Positions 10,381-22,311 of a stretch of 64,000 bases of DNA are shown here, one piece after another. The stretch is taken from NCBI RefSeq assembly GCF_047948215.1, contig NC_134456.1, positions 68,536,029 through 68,600,028 on the forward strand. Direction: 5' to 3'. How positions within the stretch are numbered: the first letter of the stretch is position 1; each line of letters begins with the position of its first letter. This stretch comes from Lycorma delicatula (lineage: Eukaryota; Arthropoda; Insecta; Hemiptera; Fulgoridae). The notes under the pieces are model-generated. The model was not told where the DNA came from and ran no database searches. It saw only the letters and a program-made list of their open reading frames with translations. The translations under genes and the position numbers were made by a program.

Positions 10381-11365
10381 ATTAATGATTTTGCGTAGTT
10401 TAAATAAATTCTGCAACAAATTAATTTTTATTCCGTCACTTAAGTATTTTGAGAGCTTTTTAACGAAGTCTTCGCTTACATTTTTAGAATTTTAGTACGT
10501 GAAAGTAAACGTAGTGAGGTGTACAAGCCAGTCGGCTAGATTTCTACCCTTGTAATTGCCAATCAATAGATGATTTCAATAAAACTGCAAGACAGAAAAT
10601 TAAAAAAAAATGCATTAAAAAAGAGATTGTATACTTTTACGGCAAGAAAGTAACAGACGAATTTAGGTAAAGATGACCCCCTCATTAAGAGTGATGAAGT
10701 CATCACAATTGTTCGATCGTTACCGAAAGTTGTTCTCTACAAGTAAAGTAATTAATACCGAAAATCTGTTTACTTTCTCCCACAAGTGAGGAGTGGGCGA
10801 TTTTCCAGCGGTGATTGTAATTTGATGCAGGTGGATTAGCATATTGGGATTGTAATCAGATTACACCAAGCCCACCCGGCAAACTGGAATTAGAAAAACT
10901 GAATGAATTCTGGTCGGATAAAAAAACGTAGTCTTCACTTACCAGTTAATGAAATAAATTAATCACGTCTACGCGTTGATTTTCATTGTTCCAAAACAAA
11001 TTACTTAAAAAAAAGAATCGCCTGTTATTTTTAAAAACAAATTATAATTAAATTTAGGCTATAATGTAATTAATTTTACATATTGATTTTATTGTTCTTG
11101 TATAATTGTTATTCTCTCTGATGAAATAAATTTTGCTTTAACGTTCAGTTAATTATGTTACTTATTTTAGAGACATATAATTATTATGTATACTTTTTAA
11201 GAATTTTATTTGTCTATAATTTTTAATATGATGTTACGAATGCTTTACATTTTGTTAATTTTAAAATAAAACAGATGTTTATATTAATTAATTAATTTTT
11301 TTTAAATGTTAATTTGTTGAATTTTCGACTTTTTGGGTGACAGTGGAATTATTTTCATTTAATAC
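10381..11365. other. AT-rich DNA with one more complex block
   Basis: Mostly AT-rich with no gene. Around 10780-10905 the sequence is more complex and includes several GATTA/TAATC motifs (GGTGGATTAGC, GGGATTGTAATC, AGATTACACC). Such clusters can be homeodomain sites, but the evidence is weak. Confidence 0.4.
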
Positions 11366-11745
11366 ATATACATATACATCTATATAAATAAAAATTAAAT
11401 GTTCGTTTGTTCAAAATCTTAAATTTCCGAAAGTTCTTCACAGATTGCTTTCAAATTTTGACACAACATTGCATTCCAGTATGCGCGTGTTTTTATACAC
11501 CTACTGTTACATAGATGTCACACCTGTGACAGGTAAAAACATGTTTTTTTTAAAAGCAGCGCTATCTATTGGACGTAAAAGCAACACACGCTATACTAAG
11601 TTTTTTTACGATTACATTTTAATGTTTCCGATGTGTGTATCCGCTATAGACTAAAAAACTATTGGACCGATTTACATGCGGGGGAAAAAGGGACAAAGGG
11701 GAAAATCGGTAAAGGGAAAAATCGAAAAAGGTATGTGTGCATTTA
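11366..11745 (+). repeat. Probable interspersed repeat, class uncertain (Helitron-like style)
   Basis: The block begins near CTATATAAATAAAAATTAA and contains TGTTCGTTTGTTC and TTCACAGATTGCTTTCAAAT. It continues to CTATTGGACCGATTTACATG and a GGGGAAAA-rich stretch. This style is familiar from insect interspersed repeats, some of them Helitrons, but no second copy exists in the window and no diagnostic end (5' TC, 3' hairpin plus CTRR) was confirmed. No supported protein is encoded. Confidence 0.35.
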
Positions 11746-14251
11746 TAACCAGCTCTTATTTACTAACCAATAAATAGGTGTGCTGTTTTATAATGTATTT
11801 CTGGTTTTGAGGCCTTTTTTATATTATGCTTTACCATCAGACGTTCTTTCTGGTAGAATTGGTTTCTTAATTTATAATATGAAATTTTTTAGTTGAATCC
11901 TTTAAAATAATTCACATAATCTCTATAAAATTTAATTACTAAGTGTTGGACGATTTTTCTATTTTTAAATGGCGGAAAATTTGCATATTTCTTCTGAAAT
12001 GGTCGGTGTATTCAGTTGGGTAAATAAATTAGAAGTGTATCATTATAATTTTTTAATCTTGAAAAACAGTTATCATTTAAACCATAGTAGAATCAAATTT
12101 TTTAAATTCCTAGTTTTCGTCACCATTAATACGTAGACCGATGCTTGGTTTGACTCATTTATGTTTATAAGAATTTCATAATGCTATATTTTTATGTTTT
12201 TTGCAATATCCAATGGCCTTATGTTTAGTCGCTCCTGTTTAGAAGGTAAAAGGATAATTTTTCACGTCTTTCGCCAGTTAAGATGCATTTGAAAATATTA
12301 TTCTGTCCAGTATGAAAAGTTTAAAAAAAAAAATGTTATGACTAAAATCGGTCTAGAAAGATAGGGTTTTTTGTAAAGTATAAAATAAATATGATTACTT
12401 TTGTTTCGTTTATCTTTAGTCATTTTATAATTTCCTAATCTGGAAAAATTTGTAAGCAACTTTTATTTACAAATTGCTAGTTTAGAAACTCTTCTCCTTC
12501 ATTATCAATTGAATAAATGTAATTGAAGTATTTAAGAATGCACCATTACTTACTAAATTTTTTTTCTTATAATTAATTTATTGTTCTTTTTCTAAAAATA
12601 ATACATAATTGGTATATTAAATTAATAATTAAATCTGCGATAGTTTTAAAATATTTCTGCATTTTTTCATATTTTAGAAACGAATTTCATTTCAAAACGA
12701 CTCAAAATTTGTAAATATTTTTTGTTTTGTTTTTTTAATAATATTTCATGAGAAATAAGATTAATTAAAACAGAGAAATTTTTAATTAACTTAAACTTTT
12801 TTTCAGTCATTTGTAATAAATATTTACACTAATTAATTTATGTTGTATACATACGAGTATATATATAAAGAACCATTTTCCATTTTTATCTGATTTACAT
12901 TTGCTTAATTAAGTAAAGTGATTATCTTAACCATGTTTGTAGTGGTGAATAAATTCGATTTTTAACTCTTTTTTTTATTATAGAAAATAAACAAACTGCA
13001 ATTAATTGCGCTTCAGGTAAAACAAAATTAAAATTTATTTCCAATATAACGTTAATTACGTTTTAGTTACGGTTAATAACTGAACAAAATTTTTATTTTA
13101 AATTAAGATATGAATTTAGTCGAAAACATTGTCAGTATTATTTTTGTCAATTCATTCGATTATTGAAACTTAATTTCCATAAAAGAATAATATGGTACCT
13201 GGACACTATTAATATGCATTAAAAGAGAAAATCACATTTCTGGGTTAACGATTTTATCACATTTAAGCTAAATTTTCTCTTTACAAATCAACTTCCTACA
13301 TTCAAATTTATTTAAATTTAAAAAAAAATAATTTTCCGGCTTGCCATTTCTGTTAACGCAAGACCCATATTATGAACATATTGGAATATAATGTTGAAAT
13401 ATTGAAAAATTACATTTTTTTAAAAATAATTGATAAAAAATAATGAATAATTTACTATAAGTTATTTTGAAGTTCTAATCATTCATCTGTCACTCATAGG
13501 AACTAGGTAGTTTGATGTTAAAGTTTACGTTATTCATGAAAATCGATGATATTTTGATTCCAAAATCAACATACATCTTCATCAATAAATGAAGATTTTC
13601 GCAAACATTACCTTAATTTTAATAAAACAAAAAACTATTTTTTTAATCGGTTTAATTATAAAAGACCCATAATGACAGTATTATAAGCAGAAAAATTCAG
13701 AACATAATATTATTAGCTGTGCAAAAGTAGAATTCGTAATTATAACTACTATGTGTAAGAAAATAAAATGAATGGGTAAAGAAAATCTAATCATTTATTT
13801 TTAATTTTTTTTAGGGAGTTAATACAAAAATAAACCTAATAAAGGCATTGGTTTAAACGCGAAGATTGTAAAAAACATATTTCTAATGTCGAACGATAAA
13901 ATTATCTATGTTTACAAAAACCGTAACATTCTATTTTCACAATTATTTGTTGTTTTCAAATTCTTCGTTTCAACCTTCTACGAATTGGTGATAGAAACTA
14001 CTCGTATTTTCCTTGCATAAAACTTTATTGTGTTTGTAAACTACATTTTGTTTAGCGAATAGAACAACAGTTCTCAGGAAAATGTTTCTGTTGCATAGTA
14101 AGTGTATACGTGTAGGCGAGTGTACTGTCAAAATTTTTCTTTAATAAATTTGTTAACAAATAAATAAATAAGTTTGTTACTAAATAAGTTTTGAAATGGA
14201 AGTGTATTTTTATAGTGCGTTTGATTTTTGGTTTTTCTATGAATTAGAAAC
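11746..14251. other. AT-rich DNA without a recognisable gene
   Basis: About 2.5 kb of very AT-rich sequence. I see no domain, repeat family or tRNA-like element in it. Confidence 0.55.
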
Positions 14252-14381
14252 TTGTCTAGTTTTCTTAGTTTGTATGACAGATTTTGTAAGGAAAGTATAT
14301 TATTTGTAATATTTCTATTGTGTGTATATTTTATTAATTGGGGATTAACCGTACTACCCTATAGGCTAGTGAATAGTAAAT

Positions 14382-15262
14382 ATGGATCAGCTGTTAGATG
14401 GTCCGAGCGACGACGGGACAGCATATTCTGGACATTGCACTACAACTAGGAAACGCGGATTTCTGGTGTGTTCAGACAGGGACCCCAGGAGATCATCTCT
14501 CAGAAAGTTAATTAGAGGTAATTCTATCTCCAGTCATACTGAGGCCTCAGAAAGTGACTCTGAAATTGATATCACAAACTCACAGCCGGATCGCTTTCCG
14601 TGTCAGATAATCCCAGTGATTCGGAAACAACGGGCACACAATCCAACAAAAGTATCTCTGATAAATTTCCGTTATCAAATCGTTTTGATAATCATCCAGT
14701 GGAGGATATGAAAGTTGAGATAACCCACAAAAACGCTATTAAACTTCGACCGATAGTGCTCTATAGTATCTCGTATATCAGTGCGGTTATACGAGCTTCT
14801 TGAAACAGCTCTAGGCAAGAATGATTAATGCATACATTTAATAGGTTCTAAACAACTCTCCGTACTTTCTAAGGACATTGGAGTATTAAGAAAACAATTA
14901 GTTTGGTACGCGAACATAATCTCCTCGAACACACGTTCACACGGAAAGACGAAAGGCTTTCTGAGTAGTGCTCAGAAAAATGCATCACTCAGTTCTAGTG
15001 AATACTATTACGGAAGAGAATGAGAAATACGGTAAAAGAGACCGTACTGTTATTAACGCCCTACATAGGGTGATGAAAGAACCAACATAACGTTTTTTTA
15101 TCAATCTTGAACCTAAGGATGACAAAAAGGAGATATTGAAACTGAAACATGTCGCTAACTGTAGTGTGGCTTTTGAAATTCCAAGAAAGCCTCCATGTCT
15201 AGCACAATATATTTTTTGTCGGCAGTATGGTCACACCAAAAGTAACTGTATGTGACCATATT
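14382..15262 (+). pseudogene. Jockey-like gag (ORF1) remnant
   Basis: The likely start is the ATG at 14382 (MDQLLDGPSDDGT...). A basic then Ser/Asp-rich N-terminus follows (HTEASESDSEIDITNSQ). A frameshift near 14600 moves the sequence to a second frame (SDNPSDSETTG...). The C-terminal half is split by stops but clear: RFFINLEPKDDKKEILKL (about 15090-15145) is the domain before the knuckles. It is followed by CRQYGHTKSNC (about 15220-15252), one CCHC knuckle. A TGA follows directly. In an intact element further knuckles and a Ser-rich tail would come next; they are missing. The protein would bind element RNA. It is not functional here. Confidence 0.75.
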
Positions 15263-15264
15263 GC

Positions 15265-16310
15265 TCTGGTATAGTAATAGTCTTTAAGTCAGGTAAACCT
15301 CCTCATGATTTTACTTCCTACAGACCTGTAAGTCTTCTACTGATACTATCCAAATTGTTTCTCCGGAGCATGAGGCCAGATCATCAATTTTACTTCAGGA
15401 GTGGGCACGCTACCACTGAACCGACCCATAGAGCTGTTACCATCATAAGCAAATGCTTGGAGAAGAAGTACTGCTCAGCGGCGTTTTTGAATGTTCAGCA
15501 AACCTTTGATAAGATCTACCTTATTTGCTTAGTCTGGTTTATAAGTTATAAATTCCCTCAGCCATTCTACTTAGACAAGCGGAGTTACCTGGATTGGCAC
15601 TTTTCCCAGGTTAAGTTCAGTCGGAATCTGTCGGGGTTTTTCGATACGAAGTCAAGAGTTGCTCTGGGCTCTGTTCTGTATGCAGTTTTCACTCTAGATC
15701 TTCTTGCTCCGAATTACATCACCGTCACATCGTTTGCAGACGATACGGCAGTTCTAGATGTTGATTAAGATCCGAATCTCGCCTTGGCTAAACTATAGTC
15801 AGAGTTAAACAGAATCGGCGCATGGTGGATAAAATTGAAAATGAGGGTGAATCATAACAAATCTAGACATGTGACATTTACAATGAGAAGGAGTGAGAGT
15901 CCACCTGATTGGCGCCTACATTCCTCACATGCGTCGGTTTTGTACCTTGGCCTATCCGTGGAACTTCGCCTTATGTGGACGGTTCAATAAACGAACACAG
16001 CTTAACATCACGTATAGGGAACTAAACTGTTCGCTGGGTAGAGACTCCCAGTTATCATTGTCTGATAAACAGTTGATCTACAGAGTTACCCTTAAACAGT
16101 CTGAACATATCGGATCCAGCTGTGGGTTCAACGAACAAAAGCAATATTGATATAATTCACAGATTCAAAAATGAATTTGTGAAGAACATAACAGAGACGC
16201 CTTGGTTTGTTACGAATAGAGAAATTCATGATTTTCTAGGCTTACCTTCTGTTTCCGAAAAGATATACAAAATTGGCTTGCGGTTCGAACAGAGGTTAGA
16301 CTAACATGTA
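15265..16310 (+). pseudogene. Jockey-like reverse transcriptase (ORF2) remnant
   Basis: RT copies element RNA into DNA at the target site. Visible are the block FKSGKPPHDFTSYRPVSLL (about 15280-15340), PDHQFYFRSGHATTE, and motif A as AAFLNVQQTFDK. In motif A the catalytic Asp is replaced by Asn (codon 15490-15492). The catalytic box FADDTAVL (FADD codons 15733-15744) keeps both Asp. Downstream, in shifted frames, come SELNRIGAWW, NKSRHVTF, YLGL, the LLGRDSQLSL-type thumb region (about 16030-16080), and FVTNREIHD (about 16205-16230). The last part, to about 16440, matches the usual C-terminal end in pieces. A small internal deletion after LSKLF, several stops and the motif A change show it is dead. 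Confidence 0.85.
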
Positions 16311-16535
16311 CACTATTTGGCAGTAAATATTTTTGACAATATGAAATCAGGCGACTGAAACGTTTCCACGTGCTGGATCTGGGAGATGTAACCAGAAGAG
16401 TGATCTAGAAAACGAACCTAGGAGTGGGAACACAAGATGACCCTGTCAGTGTGCAGTGAACTTTACTTTGATAATATATAAATTATAATTATTTATTTTT
16501 ACTTTTTATTTATATTGTTATTTATGTGTATTAAT

Positions 16536-16827
16536 ATCCAAAAATTTGCAATGAAATGTAAACCGTACGGAAGAGTCTCGCTGATATCATTTCTTCCGGT
16601 CAAAAACAAAACTTTCTGTAATATCAATAAAACTATTTTTAACAAAACGATGCTGATATCAAAAAAGGTAAGACACTATATTTCTATTATCAAAATCTGT
16701 TATTAATTTAGAATTTTCTTTAAAAAATAAATACATATTATAAAAAAATTTTGTTTTTTAAGCAAAAGAATGATATCTGCGAGACTCTTACCGTACGGTT
16801 TACAATTTCATTTTAATTTTTTTGGAT
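16536..16827. mobile_element. MITE with ~60-bp imperfect terminal inverted repeats
   Basis: The left end (16536-16605) contains GTAAACCGTACGGAAGAGTC then TCGCTGATATCATTTCTT. The right end (about 16760-16827) carries the reverse complement with few differences (GAGACTCTTACCGTACGGTT). Outer ends ATCCAAAAA and TTTTTGGAT also pair. The interior of about 150 bp is AT-rich and non-coding. No clear target-site duplication was found; the left flank has TA, the right flank does not. It lies just after the Jockey remnant. Confidence 0.7.
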
Positions 16828-18526
16828 GTCACTGCGTTTTGTTAGATATTCATTTATTTTATTTTTTTATTAATTGATTGTTATCTAATGGATTTATTAT
16901 TAAAATTTATTGCCTTACAACAAACAAATTGAATTTCACGGTCAATTTATATTGTTGATGGTCATATCATTCACTTCATACCATATTTTCCCTTTTTTAA
17001 TAAAACTAGTATAATGACCTTGACGAATCGAAAATCCATGATGCAATATTTCATTTATTACTTTGTCAGTGTAACCCTCCATTTTTATCGTTTTATCATT
17101 TTATCGATTTTACCAATCGAATTTATTTCTGTTTTATTTATTCCGTTTTTAATAAAACTAGTATAATCTCTTGTAAACTAATACATTTATATTTTTTTTA
17201 AAGAAGTGATGGGAATTACAAAAGTTGTTTCATCTTCATTACTTTCATTTATATAACAGCATTTACTATTAAAACAAGCTGTAGTATATTTTCTTTTAAA
17301 TTTTATTATTACTAGTACATTATCAAGTTTTTGTACGCTACCTAGCATTATCAAGTACTGCTATCTAGTGGCGCGATTCATAAAGTTACATTAAAAAAAT
17401 AAATAAAATGACGTATTCGAGTCCCGCGGATCATCAAATGGAAAAAAACGTTGTCTAACAAAATTCGAGATATTTTTTGAAATTATTCTTTATTAATAAT
17501 TTAATTGAACTGAAATATAGTGTTTTCACGCTTATTTTTTCCCCTCATTTTCATTTCAGTGTTAGGATAGGTCATTTTTAGAACTGTAAACGCATTTCGT
17601 TGATTTCGTTGCTCTTACCGACGAACTTCTAACGAACTCCGTGATTGACGACTCATCTTTCTGTGATTTGTGATTTATTTCTCGTGCTATTTTGAATATT
17701 TAACTTAAGTTGTACCACCTGTGCAAGTGCTTTTCTTATATTTGAGGTGTTGAACCTTTTAGTAAGTGTTTTCGTCGTGGACCTCTCTTCACTTGATTGC
17801 CGTGACTCAAATTTACTTACAGTCCCCTCTGAGATACCAATTGTAAATGCTAACAGACAAAAGATAAAAAAATAACTGTGTATTGTTATAACTATTTAGG
17901 TTTTTATTTTTTAAATAAATGGTCTATTGCAGCCTTAAATTCACTTTTTGTTTAAGATATTTCCTTATAAAAACCAATTACAAGTTTCAAATTTATATTT
18001 TATTTCGAAGAAAGCATAATCGATTTATCAGGTTGATGATAATTAAAGAAAATATCATTTCACTATTAAATTTTTTCTGGGAAAAAATGATCAAGAGAAA
18101 ACTTTTTTATGATTTTACCTATTTTTTCCGTAATTTTATACTATATTTTCTCTCCGTGGCGAACCAAAGAAATTTCGATAAGCGGCTAGATTTCATCTGC
18201 TTTTCGGTGAACTTCAGCAAGCAGATGTGTTGTAGTACATTACTAGTACATATAGTACGATGAAAAAGTGAACGGGAAAACACCTCAGTTTCTTTAGTTC
18301 ACCTAGCGTAAAACACGTTTTGTTCTTTAGTATACGTACACAATTTATGGAATTGACAATGTTTTTTTTAGAGAAAATAACTGTTTACAGTGAAAATAGA
18401 TAGATTAAATTAGAATATATATTTTCTTAATTATTATTTCACTGTTATCATTAAAATATCGTTTAAGGATATTTGTGACAAATATTAGTCATAAAACATA
18501 AAAAATAAATAAAAAGACACTGCATC
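16828..18526. other. AT-rich DNA with a 22-bp direct repeat
   Basis: A 22-bp sequence containing AATAAAACTAGTATAAT occurs identically at 16994-17015 and 17146-17167, 152 bp apart. The rest is AT-rich; the open stretch 17919-18263 is Phe/Lys-rich, as expected from base composition, with no domain. Confidence 0.5.
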
Positions 18527-18560
18527 ACTCTCTTTCTCTCTCTCTCTCACTCTCTCTCTC
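18527..18560. repeat. (TC)n microsatellite
   Basis: CTCTCTTTCTCTC-type tract with two small interruptions. Confidence 0.9.
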
Positions 18561-20430
18561 ATACAAACTATAGTTACTATAATAAATTAAATGATCCTAT
18601 TGTCGCATATACTGGTATATTGTAGATTTAATTACATTAAGGCCTTGTTGATTTCATTATTTAGAGTTGAGTTAGTTTTGTTTTGTTCCATACAAAATAT
18701 TGTTAAATAAAATACTGGGATGTAATTTAATTTCACTTTATTATCGAAAATATTTATTCAAGACAAATTTCCCTTTTACTGCAATGAATATAGTGTTGTC
18801 ATTTACTATACATTATGAAGTAGCAGTATTCTTGTTGAATTTTTTAAAATTATATCGTACGATAAAAAAAGGAAGTTTATGTTTTAAAAACGCATATAAC
18901 TTATTTTAATTTACCATATTAATAAAGCAATTCATTAACTTACTTTTCTCTCTATTTCAATCTAGAATAATATCAACATAATTCTATTTATATATTGTCT
19001 TTAAATCATCTTTTGATGTTCTCATGTTAAGACTTTAAAAAATTTTTCTATATATTTATTTAATATAGATGAAAAGTTTTTTTCCGATATTAAATAATAT
19101 CTATTTAAAAAGCTAGTTTAATAACTCAAGTAGATTCATGAACGTGTTTTTTAACTAAAAAATACATAAACTAATAAAATGTTCAAAAAAATAATTTATT
19201 TATCACTACAGGCAAAACTAACACGCACGACGTTATTCAGCTTTTCAGTCTTGTTAATTTAATTATTTTTTCTTATAAAAAAATGATACACTTAAAATAC
19301 AACAACAAAATTAAATGGTTTCTTGGTTAGAGATGAAATTTAGTAACTGGAATATGATTAAAAATTAAAATTTGCTGCCTTGTAAACGAAATGACATTGC
19401 TTACAGAATTAAAATCTAATTATGTTAATTATTAATTAGAGTGCAGTGCAAAATATAATTTTATTTTTACTTTAATAGTGATCATGAATGCCTTTTCTTT
19501 ATTAATCAATTGATTTTCAATTTTTTATGTACTGTAATAATCTGTTAATGAATTATAATTAGTTAACTTGAGCTAAAAATCACCAATCGCTGAAATGTGT
19601 TTTATTAGTTGTTATAAAACAGTATTATGTTACCATTCAAACTTGATTTTACGTGATTACACAATTACATGATTTTACTAATTACTGTAAAATCATATAA
19701 AATATAATAACGTTAACAGTTAACATTATTCTGTTCACAGGAATAAAAAAGTGTAGTTCTTATTAGAGAAGTTTTTAAACCTTATTTTATCGTTATCATC
19801 AATAATATTTTTCCTTAAGAGAAATCTTGCTCTACAACTAAACATAGAGCGTGAAATTTTTCTATTGTTTTCGTACTTCTTACATCATTATTCTTTTCTT
19901 CTTTGTATATTTGTTTAATTCTTTAGCCTTCTTTTCATTCTACGGTAGGTTATTTTAACATTTCCAAACTTTTTCTTCTTTTCATCTTTTCTTCGATTAC
20001 TTTCCTTAGTTATATATATTTTTTTTGTTTTTTATTTTTATTGTTTCTGTATTATTCATTTTATTTTAATATTAGTAATAATCTGTTTTCTTCTTTCTCA
20101 TCCAATTACCAAAGAAGTCTTCTAATAGTTGCGTGAAAATATGTCATTCAGTTGACTAGAATATGGAGAAATACCTGAACTGACCAAAAATGAATGTGAT
20201 TTGTACTTTAATACCGGAAAATTAAATTTTTAAATATTATTGAAAATGTTTTAATTTTTATAACAATTATTATTGTAATAAGAATAGCATAAATATGGTT
20301 CATATTATTTTTCCTGATAGGATGATAGGAAAAAATGATGGTCAGAATTGGTCTTTTGATGGTATATTTTTTACCTTTAGTTTTTCTTTTGATTGAATAA
20401 TTTAATTTATTAGGTCATAATTAAGATTTT
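18561..20430. other. AT-rich DNA without a recognisable gene
   Basis: No domain, tRNA-like element or interspersed repeat seen. The open stretch 18700-18909 lacks any supporting signal. Confidence 0.55.
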
Positions 20431-21062
20431 TACTTCTTTGTACGAAGTGAAAGAAGTATTGTGATGGCGAAAAATTTCGGTTTTCAAATTTCAACGGAAA
20501 TATTCATTTTAACCCACCCTGAATCCATTTTGATTATTCCGACGTGACGTCTGTATCTCGCATAACTCAAAAACGATTAGTTGTAGAATGTTGAAATTTT
20601 GGATTTTGGACTGTTGTAGCATCTAGTTGTACACTTCCCCTTTTGATTGCAATCGGCTGGACCAAAAGTGTCCAAAAAGCCCAAAATCATAAAGAAAATA
20701 TGATTTTGGACTTTTTCTTAACTGCAGTAATAAGCCCTCATTGAGAGCTTTACAACAATATATCATAAGTGGTCCTTATTTTCATTGATTCCAGAGTTAT
20801 AACCCAATAAAAATTTAATTAATGAAATATTTGAAACTTACAAGGGGAAGGCACATTGGTTCGAATGCGACTTCATTTCCTTTATGTTTTAACTTTTTTT
20901 TAATTTAGATATATTGATTTATTAATAGTTATTAACTTCCGTTTGTAAAAAAAAAAATACAATAAATAATAACAAAAAAATATGAAAAAAAATGTAATAA
21001 AAAATGTATATGTAATATAACAGACGTACAAGGAAGTCATGTGGTGTTCACATCAGATTTTT
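20431..21062 (+). repeat. RepA interspersed repeat, copy 1 (most complete)
   Basis: Non-coding repeat of about 630 bp. It begins with a palindrome (TACTTCTTT ... AAAGAAGTA), then AATTTCGGTTTTCAAATTTC, CGCATAACTCAAAAACGATT and GATGTTGAAATTTTGG-like sequence. A second internal palindrome (CCAAAAAGCCCAAAATC ... GATTTTGGACTTTTT) follows, then TAACTGCAGTAATAAGCCC and a B-box-like GGTTCGAATGCGACTTCAT. An AT-rich segment (ATATTGATTTATTAATAG) leads to the end CGTACAAGGAAGTCATGTGG ... TTCACATCA. Other copies are at 27660, 32234, 57350, 62296 and 63555. No supported protein and no clear target-site duplication. Confidence 0.85.
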
Positions 21063-22301
21063 TTAATTTACCATCTACTAAAATACTTACTCTTCCACTC
21101 AAGTTTTTTTTAATGAATTATGTATGCAATTTAGATGAATCAATAAACTATTCTCATTAATAAGGTAGATGAATACAACAATTTAGTAATTATAATTATA
21201 TAAAAAACAAAGAAAAAAGAAAACAATAATTAACATTCATTAATTATGAATAATAGTAGTAATGTAATAAATGAGATACATTAATGCTGTCATTCCGGGT
21301 AAATATATCGATAAAGAAAATGAATGTTCACTGCTTGAATCACTTCTAGGGATTGGATTGGTTGGGTGGGCTTAATTGTTCATTTTAATAGATCCTTTCT
21401 GAAAGCATTTTTTTTCTAATCACCAACTACTTCTTTCGCTTATCCTTGAACACTTCCTAATCATTAGCATCATGAATTTTTCTGAGACCCTCTTTGCACT
21501 CTTTGAATTACTTTAGTTCTTTTTTAGTCTTTATTTTTTTTGTAGTTTAATTTTGCCTGGGCTTTGTTTCCTATCTAATGACTGCAGAAAAAAATCCTCG
21601 ATGATTATAGGATAAAAGTAGGCTTCAAAATACTAAAACAAAATTTTAGGTTATAAAGAACCTCGTTGATCTGTCATAAGTTCTGTAAGATGTATTTCTC
21701 TTTACTCTTGGGTTGATTGTCTCAATCATTTAAATAAATACTTCATTATATGTTTCTGGAGAATAGATTAAAACTCTCCATTTTTTTCTGTCATTAAATA
21801 AGATGGAAAAAGTAAACTAATTAGCTTAAATAAAAAAGTTGCAAGTATTTTTTTAAATATTACGGCTATTTTATTTTATTATTTTTTTTTATCGTATAAT
21901 TCCAGTTTATTTAACATAATTATTGGTATTTAAAAATGAAATGTACAGTACGAATAACGTTATCAATCGGGTGCAATAAAATTTCTTTAACCTGTAAAAT
22001 AAATTAAAAATGTATTTTATTTAATCTGTAAAATAAATAAAATTAATTTAACCTGTAATTATATAACACAATGGGTACGACCATTTCATTTACATAAATT
22101 TAAAGAATGAGAGTTATACTTATTGTCATATTTATTTATTATGTTGTATGAATAATGACTCTCACTAATACTCCATAAAGTATTTTTATGAAAAGGATTA
22201 AAGTAAAAAATATACTTTTTCTGAAATATTGTAACATCTGAATTACGAGTTTGGAACCTGCAACATAATGAGGGCCATTATGAAACAGATGTACATTAAT
22301 A
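21063..22301. other. AT-rich DNA without a recognisable gene
   Basis: Nothing recognised apart from a short local triplication near 21990-22060 in which CTGTAAAATAAAT-like units recur. Confidence 0.5.
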
Positions 22302-22311
22302 ATACAGTAGT
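22302..22311 (+). repeat. Target-site duplication, left copy
   Basis: ATACAGTAGT here is repeated exactly at 24671-24680, directly after the poly(A) tail of the I-like element. The pair defines both ends of that insertion. Confidence 0.85.

Larger units (their letters stand above)
14252..16480 (+). mobile_element. Decayed, internally deleted Jockey-like non-LTR retrotransposon
   Basis: This stretch is markedly less AT-rich than its flanks and holds, in the correct order, the gag start, a gag zinc knuckle, reverse transcriptase and the ORF2 C-terminal region of a Jockey-type LINE. The normal element would also contain the rest of gag and an AP endonuclease between the knuckle and the RT. Here the knuckle runs within a few codons into RT sequence, so an internal deletion has fused them near 15265. 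The 5' boundary is uncertain (the gag ATG is at 14382), and the 3' end near 16480 merges into AT-rich DNA without a clear poly(A) or target-site duplication. It is inactive. Confidence 0.8.
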
